Assembly: GCA_015058265.1 (NCBI GenBank)
Contig: SVCR01000120.1
Coordinates: forward strand, 1 to 5,798
Length of the DNA: 5,798 nucleotides
DNA from: Clostridiales bacterium
GTDB taxonomy: Bacteria; Bacillota_A; Clostridia; Peptostreptococcales; Anaerovoracaceae
Direction of reading: 5' to 3'
Both the position numbers and the translations under genes were made by a program. Shown here in pieces: positions 1 through 5,798 of this stretch. Within the stretch, counting starts at the first letter, position 1, and the number at the start of each line of letters is the position of its first letter. The notes beneath the pieces are model-generated. The model was not told the origin of the DNA and ran no database searches. It worked only from the letters and a program-made list of their open reading frames with translations.

Positions 1-332
1 ATAAGAAGCTGGGCAGAAATTCTGCACACAGAAAATCCATGCTGAGAAACCTGGTAACCGATCTTTTCAGAGAAGGAAGAATCACAACTACTGATATGAG
101 AGCCAAGGAAGCCGGTCGTCAGGCTGAGAAGCTGATCACGATCGCTAAGAAGGGAGACCTTCACGCAAGAAGACAGGTTCTCGAGTATGTATTTGATGAG
201 GACGTTGTGACAAAGCTGTTTGATGAGATCGCACCTAAGTATCAGGAGCGTAACGGCGGATATACAAGAACTCTCAAGCTCGGACCTAGACAGGGAGATA
301 ATGCTGAGGTAGTTTATCTCGAGCTCGTATAG
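1..332 (+). CDS. rplQ: 50S ribosomal protein L17 (3' part; N-terminal few residues outside window)
   Basis: Large-subunit ribosomal protein L17, which sits near the peptide exit tunnel. The reading frame is open from the first base. Codons from position 3 read [17 protein letters not shown], the family N-terminal signature (usually YRKLGR-SAHRKAMLRNL), so the ATG at 39 is an internal methionine and not the start. The visible 109 residues continue with the conserved [14 protein letters not shown] segment and end in the usual YLELV terminus. The family is commonly about 112-130 residues, so only a few N-terminal residues are missing; the partial first codon ends in AT and could be TAT (Tyr). 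L17 normally closes the rpsM-rpsK-rpsD-rpoA-rplQ operon, and here too a terminator follows. Codon choice is that of a highly expressed gene. Confidence 0.97.
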   Translation, partial: KKLGRNSAHRKSMLRNLVTDLFREGRITTTDMRAKEAGRQAEKLITIAKKGDLHARRQVLEYVFDEDVVTKLFDEIAPKYQERNGGYTRTLKLGPRQGDNAEVVYLELV

Positions 333-359
333 GCTGTACGCTGAAAAGCAGTAATTATC

Positions 360-390
360 AAGGGGCGCAGAGGAATCTGCGTCCCTTTTT
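360..390 (+). terminator. Rho-independent terminator after rplQ
   Basis: An 11-bp stem pairs 360-370 (AAGGGGCGCAG) with 377-387 (CTGCGTCCCTT), with one G.T wobble, around a 6-nt loop. Five Ts follow at 386-390, two of them inside the stem base. It lies 27 nt after the rplQ stop and probably ends the ribosomal protein operon, separating it from the methionine/aspartate gene downstream. Confidence 0.88.
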
Positions 391-411
391 GTGATATGAA
401 GATAACTAATG

Positions 412-440
412 TTGGATATGATGTTGCCTTATGATATTAT
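412..440 (+). promoter_or_regulatory. Probable sigma-A promoter of the metA-aspartokinase fusion gene
   Basis: Candidate -35 TTGGAT (412-417) and -10 TATTAT (435-440, five of six matches to TATAAT) are separated by 17 nt. The -10 is preceded by TGA, an extended -10 element that can offset the weak -35 (three of six). Transcription would start near 447, giving a leader of about 62 nt. The position fits, between the rplQ terminator and the gene. A leader this short leaves little room for a T-box or SAM-I riboswitch. No transcript evidence is available. Confidence 0.45.
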
Positions 441-450
441 TGAACGGATG

Positions 451-486
451 GTCGGGTCATGTTCATCAAAGTACAGTTTGACCGGC
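451..486 (+). promoter_or_regulatory. Possible leader hairpin ahead of the fusion gene
   Basis: In the predicted leader, 451-453 pairs with 484-486 (one G.T wobble) and GGTCA (455-459) pairs with TGACC (479-483), with G454 bulged and a 19-nt loop. It ends 7 nt before the ribosome binding site (494-500). No T tract follows, so it is not a terminator. I do not recognise it as a known methionine, lysine or SAM riboswitch. It may be a weak regulatory structure or chance. Confidence 0.25.
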
Positions 487-508
487 AGAATAGAAGGAGA
501 AACGGAAA

Positions 509-2788
509 ATGCCTATCAAAGTTCCTAATGATCTTCCTGCGATAGATACGCTGACCAATGAAAATGTATTCGTCATGACGGATACAAGAGCTATCACGCA
601 GGATGTACGTCCTCTCAGAATACTGATGCTCAATTTGATGCCTACCAAGATCGAGACTGAGACCCAGCTTACAAGACTGCTGGGGAACACTCCTCTTCAG
701 ATAGAACTGGAGCTACTTCAGACTGCGACTCATAAGGCAACAAATATATCTGAAGAGCATATGATAGCGTTTTACAAGACGTTTGATGAGGTAAGAGACA
801 GGAACTTTGACGGTATGGTGATAACAGGGGCTCCTGTTGAACACCTTGAATTTGAAGAGGTTGACTACTGGGATGAGCTGTGCGAGATCATGGAATGGTC
901 CAAGACTCATGTTCACAGCACGTTCCATATATGCTGGGGCGCTCAGGCGGCATTGTATTATCATTACGGGATACAGAAGCACATGCTGCCTAAGAAGCTG
1001 TCAGGAGTATACAAACATCATCTGGACTATAAGAAGGGCATGCTGTTCAGAGGATTTGATGACGAATTCTATGTGCCGCATTCCAGGAATACAACGGTCC
1101 TGCGCGAGGATATAGAGAAGATACCCGAGCTCAAGATCCTTGCGAGTTCAGATGAGGCGGGTGTTTTCTGTATAAAGTCAACTAATGACAGGCAGATATT
1201 CGTGATGGGTCATTCGGAATATGATGCTGATACTCTGCTAAAGGAGTATTTGAGGGACAAGGATGTAGGGTTGTCTCCGGAGATCCCGGTCAACTACTTC
1301 CCGGATGATGATGACAGCAGGGAGCCTGTCGTTATATGGAGATCGTGCGCGAATCTTATCTACTCCAATTGGCTGAACTATTTCGTATATCAGTCAACAC
1401 CGTACGATCTGAGACTCATTTCATCCGAGGATCTTGCGCCTGTATTACGCAACAGATCGGATATGACTGTAGCTAAATTCGGCGGATCATCACTGTCTGA
1501 TGCTGATAAGATCAAAAAATGCGCGGAGATCATAAAGAATGATCCTGCGAGGAAGATAATAGTAGTTTCTGCTCCGGGAAAAAGGAGCGCTGATGATCGC
1601 AAGATAACAGATATCCTCATTGAGGCAGCTAAAGATGGAGCTGTGTTTGAGAAGAATCTGGATATCACAGCGGCGAGATTCGGGAATATAGCTGCGGGAC
1701 TCGGTCTTGATATAGACATCGAGAAGGAGATCAACATTATTAGAGCGAATGCCTCCGGAATGAAAGAAGGCAGCAGAAATAAAATAGCCTATCTGGCAAG
1801 CAGGGGCGAATATCTGTGTGCGAAGATAGTTGCTGAATATCTTGGATATGATTTTGTTGACGCAGCAGATCTGCTGAGATTTGACGAGGACGGAGAGTAT
1901 TCTAAGGCTGAAAGCCGCGGCCTTATCGCTGCAGAACTCAGACATCATGATAATGCGGTCGTTCCGGGTTTCTACGGCGCTGACCATGAGAACAGGATCT
2001 ATACATTTGCCAGAGGCGGTTCTGACATTACAGGAGCGATCCTGGCAGCGGGGATCAAAGCGGATCTGTATGAGAACTGGACTGATGTAGCAGGGCTGCT
2101 GATGGCTGATCCTAAGATAGTCAGGGATCCTCTGACAGTGCCGGTCCTTGTGTATCGTGAGATAAGGGAGCTTGCGCTGAGAGGTGCGGAGGTGCTGCAC
2201 GAGGATGCTGTTTCGCCGGTGAGGAGACTCGGTATTCCTATAAATATCCGCAGCACTGCTGAGCCTGACAAGCCGGGGACTATGATCGTCAAGAATGCGG
2301 ATTTCTATGAGTCGCCGCTCAAGATATCAGGCATCACAGGGCGTACCGGTTTCGCATCTATTCTTATTGAAAAAGACAGGCTCAATAATGACCACAGCAT
2401 CATTTCGAAGATAGATAATGTGATGTCTGAACGTGATATAAAGATAGCAGGGCAGCAAGTCGGACCGGACTCGATAGCCCTTGTAGTTGACGCTAATGCG
2501 GTAAGAGACTGCATAGATGATCTGTCTGACGAGCTTAAACAAGTAACAGGAGCCGATGATATAGATATATCCACAGGACTGGCTGCTGTCACGGTTGTAG
2601 GAAGGAATATAAGCGGAACGATTTCCGTAGCTGTCAAGATATTTGAGGCTCTCTCAGCAGAGCATATCAATATAAGATTCGTAGACCATGCACCTGACAG
2701 GATAAGTGTTCAGGTCGGGGTCGGAGAAAACGATTACAGAAGGGCAGTTAGGGCGATATACAGAGTCTTCACTAATCTGCCGGCATGA
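509..2788 (+). CDS. metA-lysC: Bifunctional fusion: homoserine O-acyltransferase (MetA) + aspartokinase with C-terminal ACT region
   Basis: The 759-residue protein joins two cytoplasmic enzymes. Residues 1 to about 310 are a full MetA (family about 300-310 residues), which acylates homoserine as the first committed step of methionine synthesis. The catalytic Cys142 (in [10 protein letters not shown]), His235 and Glu237 (MGHSEYD) and oxyanion-site Lys47 (MPTKIETE) sit at the family numbering. Glu111 ([12 protein letters not shown]) matches the residue tied to acetyl-CoA rather than succinyl-CoA use in the Bacillus cereus enzyme, so O-acetylhomoserine is the likelier product. Residues 319-759 are a complete aspartokinase, making aspartyl phosphate: KFGGSS (323-328), SRGE (431-434), ARGGSDIT (501-508), WTDVAG (524-529), ADPK (533-536), [11 protein letters not shown] (554-564), then a regulatory ACT region (about 605-757). 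Start: AAGGAGA at 494-500, 8 nt before ATG. The kinase begins at Met319 (ATG 1463) with no ribosome binding site near it, so one polypeptide is expected. Feedback effectors cannot be read from sequence. Confidence 0.95.
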   Translation: MPIKVPNDLPAIDTLTNENVFVMTDTRAITQDVRPLRILMLNLMPTKIETETQLTRLLGNTPLQIELELLQTATHKATNISEEHMIAFYKTFDEVRDRNFDGMVITGAPVEHLEFEEVDYWDELCEIMEWSKTHVHSTFHICWGAQAALYYHYGIQKHMLPKKLSGVYKHHLDYKKGMLFRGFDDEFYVPHSRNTTVLREDIEKIPELKILASSDEAGVFCIKSTNDRQIFVMGHSEYDADTLLKEYLRDKDVGLSPEIPVNYFPDDDDSREPVVIWRSCANLIYSNWLNYFVYQSTPYDLRLISSEDLAPVLRNRSDMTVAKFGGSSLSDADKIKKCAEIIKNDPARKIIVVSAPGKRSADDRKITDILIEAAKDGAVFEKNLDITAARFGNIAAGLGLDIDIEKEINIIRANASGMKEGSRNKIAYLASRGEYLCAKIVAEYLGYDFVDAADLLRFDEDGEYSKAESRGLIAAELRHHDNAVVPGFYGADHENRIYTFARGGSDITGAILAAGIKADLYENWTDVAGLLMADPKIVRDPLTVPVLVYREIRELALRGAEVLHEDAVSPVRRLGIPINIRSTAEPDKPGTMIVKNADFYESPLKISGITGRTGFASILIEKDRLNNDHSIISKIDNVMSERDIKIAGQQVGPDSIALVVDANAVRDCIDDLSDELKQVTGADDIDISTGLAAVTVVGRNISGTISVAVKIFEALSAEHINIRFVDHAPDRISVQVGVGENDYRRAVRAIYRVFTNLPA

Positions 2789-2844
2789 TCCCTTGATCAC
2801 TATGTAATGAAATCAGGAACTTAAAAACTGATTGGCAGATCGAT

Positions 2845-2881
2845 CTTCGTGTGAGATAAGCATTATTCTTCCTGCACGAAG
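2845..2881 (+). repeat. Inverted repeat abutting the SRP RNA promoter
   Basis: CTTCGTG (2845-2851) and CACGAAG (2875-2881) are perfect 7-nt inverted arms around a 23-nt AT-rich centre. They end 2 nt before the -35 of the downstream promoter. No T run follows, so it is not a normal terminator for the upstream gene. It could be an operator or chance. The rest of the 2789-2883 spacer shows only short weak hairpins (TGATC/GATCA at 2786-2799, AATCAG/CTGATT at 2811-2833). Confidence 0.35.
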
Positions 2882-2883
2882 GC

Positions 2884-2913
2884 TTGAGAGGTAATGCCCG
2901 CCTGTGTTATAAT
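2884..2913 (+). promoter_or_regulatory. Strong extended -10 sigma-A promoter for the SRP RNA
   Basis: TTGAGA (2884-2889) and a perfect TATAAT (2908-2913) are spaced by 18 nt, with TGT immediately before the -10 forming an extended -10 element. The predicted start, about 2920, falls at the base of the closing helix of the SRP RNA, which supports both calls. The strength suits an abundant stable RNA. Readthrough from here may also feed dnaX. Confidence 0.8.
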
Positions 2914-2919
2914 ACCAAA

Positions 2920-3064
2920 GTGCCGGCGGGCGGCCTGCAGTGCGTGGGGGCCCTGCGCAACAGGGCTCCGTGAACCATGTCAGGACCGAGAGGTAGCAGC
3001 ATTAAGCGGTAAGCCTTGTGTGCCGCAGACAAGCCTCTGCGTACTGCAGACCGCCCGCCGGCGG
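2920..3064 (+). ncRNA. ffs: Signal recognition particle RNA (small bacterial type)
   Basis: SRP RNA binds Ffh and targets ribosomes making membrane and secreted proteins to FtsY. The conserved apical domain is clear at 2977-3002: GTCAGG and AGCAGC form the symmetric internal loop that Ffh reads, separated by ACC/GGT closing a GAGA (GNRA) tetraloop at 2988-2991. Below it the RNA folds as a rod: CCG 2968-2970 with CGG 3007-3009, CAGGGCT 2961-2967 with AGCCTTG 3012-3018, TGCGCA 2954-2959 with 3021-3027 with one bulge, CTGCAG 2935-2940 with 3044-3049, and a perfect 12-bp clamp 2922-2933 with 3051-3062. At about 145 nt with no room for an Alu domain, it is the short 4.5S-like type, unlike the roughly 270-nt RNA of B. 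subtilis. Its place just before dnaX matches B. subtilis scr. The exact ends are inferred from the promoter and terminator. Confidence 0.93.
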
Positions 3065-3072
3065 TTTTTTTT
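3051..3072 (+). terminator. SRP RNA terminator formed by its own closing helix
   Basis: The 3' strand of the closing helix (3051-3062, CCGCCCGCCGGC) pairs perfectly with 2922-2933 and runs into GG and eight Ts at 3065-3072. No separate hairpin is needed: the folded SRP RNA itself supplies the stem. The 3' strand also contains a short palindrome, CCGCCGGCGG, at 3055-3064. Some readthrough into dnaX, 35 nt further on, is likely because I see no other promoter between. Confidence 0.8.
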
Positions 3073-3107
3073 AGAAGAGAAATTGTGTCATCACCGGAGA
3101 TCACGAT

Positions 3108-4847
3108 ATGCAGCCAGCACTCTACAGGGCAGAAAGGCCTGAAGTTTTTGAAGATATAATAGGACAGAAGCACATCGTCAGGATCCTTCAGAATCAGATC
3201 AGGACGGGAACGGTGAGCCAGGCTTATCTTTTTTCGGGAACGAGGGGAACGGGTAAGACCAGTACCGCCAGGATCCTGGCCAAGGCTCTGAACTGCATCG
3301 AAGGAGAACCGGGAACGGACAGTGCAATACTTGAAGACGGCAGCACTATTCCCTGCGGACACTGCGCGAACTGCGAGGCGGTAAGAGAAGGGAGATTTGT
3401 CGATTGTATCGAGCTTGATGCTGCTTCGAATAACGGGGTAGATGATCTGAGGGCCATCATCGAGATGGTCAAGTATCCGCCTTCGGTAGGAAGATATAAG
3501 GTGTACATCATAGACGAGGTACACATGCTGAGTCAGGCGGCTGAGAATGCTTTTCTCAAGACGCTTGAGGAACCGCCGGAACACGCTGTGTTTATTCTGG
3601 CGACTACTGACCCGCAGAAGGTAAGATCTACTATCCGCTCCCGCTGCATGCAGCTTAATTTCAAGAGGGTATCCGAGCAGGATCTCATAGCCGGTATGGA
3701 CCGCATATGCAGCAAGAGAGGTATCAGCGTCACTAAGGATGCGCTGACGACGATTGCGCTCAGAGCTGACGGATCGGTAAGAGATGCGCTCAGCATACTG
3801 GAGCAGTGCATCGCTGCGGGCGATAAGACACTGGACAGAAGTCTGGTCCTGGAATATACAGGTGCTGCCGGGGAGGATTTCTTCCTGGCTCTGACAGATG
3901 CAGTGATCGGCGGTGATACCGGAAAGATATTCGTCTATATCGATGAGATAATAAGGCGGGGCAAGGATGCCAGACAGATCCTCAAGGACTGGCTCAATCA
4001 TTACAGGAATCTGATGGTGGTCAAATATGTCGCCAAGCCTGATAAAATACTCGGGTCATCCTCGGAAAATATTTCCAGATTATCCGCGCAGGCTGACAGA
4101 TTGAGGATGAGTGACATAGAGAAGGCTATAAGACTTCTGTCAGAATACATCAATCTGGGCAGATATTCAGAAAGACCGCGTATCTTACTCGAAACTGCGG
4201 CAGTCAGGCTATCCGGAGCTGATCAGGCTCCGGCCGGCAGGCAGCAAGGCGGTGAGCCGGGCCGTTTCGAAACCGGATCGATCGAGCCGTCGCAGGCTTC
4301 GATCCGCCGGAGGCAAGCAGAGCCTCAGATAGCAGGTTCTCAGGCGCGGCAGATGGGATCTCATATGGAGATCCGGACTGAACATCAGCCGGGTGTCAAC
4401 TCCGCTCATGCCGAACGGGCAGATGCCGGCATGACTGAAGAGATAGAAATGATCACATCTGCTCCGCGGGAGAAGGCCGGTGATCCGGTACAGATGTGGA
4501 GCACCATAGTCGGTGAGATATCCCGAAATGACAGGAGCTTCAACAGCTTTGTCGGGAGGCATTCACGAGGCGCGGAATATGAAGCCGGAGAACTGACCGT
4601 CATTGTGAGACCGGGAAAGCTCAGGATCGCAAATGATAAGCTCGGTGATATCACGAGAACAGCCAAAGGCTTGTACGGATCGGATGTGTTTGTCACTTTG
4701 CGCGGAGGAGACCCTTCGGAGAACAGTAAAGCGGCAGCCATAGCTGACAATGAGGCAGCCGTGATCATAGATGAAGATGTACGGACAGGCGATGTCATAA
4801 GTGACGTTGAAGACCTGTTTGGAATAAGACCGGAAATCAAAGAATAA
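3108..4847 (+). CDS. dnaX: DNA polymerase III subunit gamma/tau (clamp loader ATPase)
   Basis: Motor subunit of the clamp loader that places the beta sliding clamp on primed DNA. The 579-residue product opens with ALYRAERPEVFEDIIGQ, typical of DnaX. Walker A is GTRGTGKT (44-51, Lys50) and Walker B is IIDEVH (134-139). Zinc-module cysteines are Cys63, Cys83, Cys86 and Cys89, with a longer gap after Cys63 than usual. Sensor 1 lies in LATTDP (164-169), the SRC arginine-finger motif is 178-180, and the sensor 2 arginine is in GSVRDAL (222-228). The collar domain runs to about 370, followed by a Gly/Ala/Gln/Arg-rich linker (about 371-460) and a C-terminal tau-like domain from about 462. Start: GGAGA at 3096-3100, 7 nt before ATG. 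I see no A-AAA-AAG slippery heptamer, so a frameshifted gamma form is not expected by the Escherichia coli mechanism. It leads a dnaX-ebfC-recR cluster. Confidence 0.97.
   Translation: MQPALYRAERPEVFEDIIGQKHIVRILQNQIRTGTVSQAYLFSGTRGTGKTSTARILAKALNCIEGEPGTDSAILEDGSTIPCGHCANCEAVREGRFVDCIELDAASNNGVDDLRAIIEMVKYPPSVGRYKVYIIDEVHMLSQAAENAFLKTLEEPPEHAVFILATTDPQKVRSTIRSRCMQLNFKRVSEQDLIAGMDRICSKRGISVTKDALTTIALRADGSVRDALSILEQCIAAGDKTLDRSLVLEYTGAAGEDFFLALTDAVIGGDTGKIFVYIDEIIRRGKDARQILKDWLNHYRNLMVVKYVAKPDKILGSSSENISRLSAQADRLRMSDIEKAIRLLSEYINLGRYSERPRILLETAAVRLSGADQAPAGRQQGGEPGRFETGSIEPSQASIRRRQAEPQIAGSQARQMGSHMEIRTEHQPGVNSAHAERADAGMTEEIEMITSAPREKAGDPVQMWSTIVGEISRNDRSFNSFVGRHSRGAEYEAGELTVIVRPGKLRIANDKLGDITRTAKGLYGSDVFVTLRGGDPSENSKAAAIADNEAAVIIDEDVRTGDVISDVEDLFGIRPEIKE
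4213..4306 (+). repeat. Cluster of three inverted repeats inside the dnaX linker
   Basis: Three GC-rich inverted repeats lie within about 95 nt of the region encoding the DnaX linker: CCGGAGC/GCTCCGG (4213-4219 with 4227-4233, 7-nt loop), the perfect palindrome GTTTCGAAAC (4264-4273), and CGGATCGA/TCGATCCG (4274-4281 with 4299-4306) continuing, after a 3-nt bulge, into AGCC/GGCT (4285-4288 with 4295-4298, 6-nt loop). They may be mRNA hairpins or a by-product of the biased codons here. Confidence 0.4.
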
Positions 4848-4862
4848 CAGGAGATAGTAAAA

Positions 4863-5234
4863 ATGGGAAAAGGTATGAGAGCAGGCAAGAAGCCTAAGAA
4901 CAGACCAAGCGGAAATGATATGCAGAAGCAGCTCAAGCAGCTCCAGGCTATGCAGGCTGAGATGGAGCAGACACAGGCTGAGCTCGCTGAGAAGGAAGTA
5001 ACCTCCACAGCCGGAGGCGGTGCTGTTGAAGTAACAATCAACGGAAAGAAAGAGATCACTGCTCTTAAGATCGACAAGGATGTAGTGGATCCTGATGATG
5101 TTGAAATGCTGCAGGATCTGGTCATGGCGGCTGTGAACGAAGCTATCAGACAGATAGAGGAGCTCGAGGAGAGCGAGATGAACAAGGTCACCGGCGGATT
5201 CAACGGATTCGGCGGAATGGGCTTTGGCCTGTAA
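4863..5234 (+). CDS. ebfC: YbaB/EbfC family nucleoid-associated DNA-binding protein
   Basis: Small dimeric DNA-binding protein (called YaaK in B. subtilis, YbaB in E. coli) linked to nucleoid organisation and to RecR-related repair. The 123 residues show a coiled-coil helix (about 20-46, [19 protein letters not shown]), the family core [17 protein letters not shown] (48-65), the [20 protein letters not shown] segment (about 75-95) and a Gly/Phe/Met-rich tail, all as in the family. The N-terminus carries about 13 more residues than I recall for YaaK, rich in Lys and Arg ([13 protein letters not shown]). AGGAGA at 4849-4854, 8 nt before ATG 4863, supports this start over Met5 or Met20. It lies 15 nt after the dnaX stop and 4 nt before recR. 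Its codons (AAG, CTC, CTG, GAG) look more optimised than those of dnaX, fitting an abundant protein. Confidence 0.95.
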   Translation: MGKGMRAGKKPKNRPSGNDMQKQLKQLQAMQAEMEQTQAELAEKEVTSTAGGGAVEVTINGKKEITALKIDKDVVDPDDVEMLQDLVMAAVNEAIRQIEELEESEMNKVTGGFNGFGGMGFGL

Positions 5235-5237
5235 GGA
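5233..5237 (+). promoter_or_regulatory. Ribosome binding site of recR, overlapping the ebfC stop
   Basis: AAGGA at 5233-5237 begins inside the ebfC TAA stop (5232-5234) and lies only 1 nt from the recR ATG at 5239, far closer than the usual 5-9 nt. No better site lies upstream. The terminating ribosome probably re-initiates on recR, so RecR synthesis would be coupled to EbfC. Confidence 0.5.
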
Positions 5238-5238
5238 A

Positions 5239-5798
5239 ATGAAGCAATATCCCAGATCACTTAACAAACTGATAAACGAACTCGGCAAGCTTCCGGGAAT
5301 AGGCGGAAAAACTGCACAGAGGCTGGCCTTTCATATCCTCAGTTTGAGCGACAGAGAAGCGGAGGGTCTTGCCGAAGCAATTATCGGAGCCAAGAAGTCT
5401 CTGCGTTATTGTAGTGTCTGCGGCAATCTGACTGACCGGGAGAAGTGCCTCATATGTTCTGATGAGAGCCACGATCAGTCGGTGATATGTGTTGTGGAGA
5501 CACCTCAGGATGTGGTCGCCATGGAGAGGATCAGAGAGTACAACGGATTGTACCATGTTCTTCACGGAGCTATTTCGCCTGCAGAAGGTATCGGCCCTAA
5601 TGATATCAATCTGAAGTCGCTCATAACAAGACTGCAGGGAAATGATGACGTGAAGGAGATCATCATAGCCACCAATCCGAATATCGAGGGAGAGGCTACT
5701 GCAATATATATTTCCAGACTGCTGAAACCTGCAGGGATCAAAGTGACCAGGATCGCTCATGGGATCCCGGTCGGCGGAGATCTTGAATACGCTGATGA
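5239..5798 (+). CDS. recR: Recombination mediator protein RecR (C-terminus outside window)
   Basis: RecR acts with RecO (and RecF) to load RecA onto SSB-coated single-stranded DNA during gap and break repair. The visible 186 residues cover nearly all of the roughly 200-residue family. Seen in order: helix-hairpin-helix [18 protein letters not shown] (15-32), a four-cysteine zinc finger (Cys58, Cys61, Cys70, Cys73), and a Toprim domain with Glu87 in VVETPQDV (85-92), the [12 protein letters not shown] segment (109-120) and [10 protein letters not shown] (146-155). The conserved C-terminal block [16 protein letters not shown] follows and the window then ends, probably about a dozen residues short of the stop. 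The ATG at 5239 matches the family start and lies 4 nt after ebfC, so dnaX, ebfC and recR are probably co-transcribed. Confidence 0.97.
   Translation, partial: MKQYPRSLNKLINELGKLPGIGGKTAQRLAFHILSLSDREAEGLAEAIIGAKKSLRYCSVCGNLTDREKCLICSDESHDQSVICVVETPQDVVAMERIREYNGLYHVLHGAISPAEGIGPNDINLKSLITRLQGNDDVKEIIIATNPNIEGEATAIYISRLLKPAGIKVTRIAHGIPVGGDLEYAD

Noticed and set aside
39..332. L17 starting at ATG 39
   Set aside because: Codons upstream of 39 encode the conserved [12 protein letters not shown] segment, so the true start lies before the window.
391..508. SAM, lysine or T-box riboswitch before the fusion gene
   Set aside because: The interval is only about 118 nt, the leader from the predicted start about 62 nt, and I recognise none of the conserved core elements.
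1490..2200. Open frame on the - strand (236 codons)
   Set aside because: It is antisense to the aspartokinase domain, whose motifs are intact. No family resemblance or start signal was seen.
1463..2788. Separate aspartokinase gene starting at ATG 1463
   Set aside because: There is no stop codon between the halves and no ribosome binding site at proper spacing before 1463, so one fused gene is the simpler reading.
2786..2833. Intrinsic terminator after the fusion gene
   Set aside because: The hairpins TGATC/GATCA and AATCAG/CTGATT are only 5-6 bp and no T tract follows either.
2907..4001. Long open frame on the - strand (364 codons)
   Set aside because: It lies antisense to the SRP RNA and dnaX, both well supported. 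Its translation has no recognisable domain and it has no ribosome binding site; it arises from dnaX codon bias.
3108..4847. Programmed -1 frameshift in dnaX
   Set aside because: No A-AAA-AAG type slippery heptamer was seen in frame, although hairpins exist in the linker region.
4406..5260. Long open frame on the - strand (284 codons) with hydrophobic stretches
   Set aside because: It runs antisense to the end of dnaX and all of ebfC. The Ser/Leu/Ile-rich composition comes from reading common sense codons backwards.

Overview
The window looks like an ordinary chromosomal segment of a Gram-positive anaerobe, most likely a member of Bacillota, class Clostridia. Three things point there: the order SRP RNA, dnaX, ebfC (yaaK), recR, which is also the order in Bacillus subtilis; strong AGGAGA-like ribosome binding sites; and extended -10 (TGN) promoters. 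The genus cannot be told from sequence alone. All genes are on the + strand.

Layout: (1) 1-332 is the 3' end of rplQ (ribosomal protein L17), closed by an intrinsic terminator at 360-390. (2) 412-508 holds a probable promoter and a short leader. It drives one long gene, 509-2788, whose 759-residue product is an in-frame fusion of a complete MetA-type homoserine O-acyltransferase (residues 1 to about 310) and a complete aspartokinase with a C-terminal ACT region (residues 319-759). (3) 2789-2919 is a short intergenic region ending in a very good extended -10 promoter. (4) 2920-3064 is a small-type SRP RNA. Its GC-rich closing helix plus T8 also forms its terminator. (5) 3108-5798 is a tight dnaX-ebfC-recR cluster with gaps of 15 and 4 nt; recR runs off the window end.

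The housekeeping part covers translation (L17), protein targeting (SRP RNA), the replication clamp loader (DnaX) and recombinational repair (EbfC/RecR). The standout is the MetA-aspartokinase fusion. It joins the first enzyme of the whole aspartate family pathway (aspartate to aspartyl phosphate) to the first committed enzyme of the methionine branch (homoserine to O-acylhomoserine). The two intermediate steps, aspartate-semialdehyde dehydrogenase and homoserine dehydrogenase, are not in the window. All catalytic residues I can place are intact in both halves, so this looks like a working bifunctional enzyme. It may be a methionine-dedicated aspartokinase. I do not know of a described enzyme with this architecture, but I could not search for one.

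No mobile element, CRISPR array, tRNA or foreign island is visible, and no gene-free stretch exceeds 300 bases.
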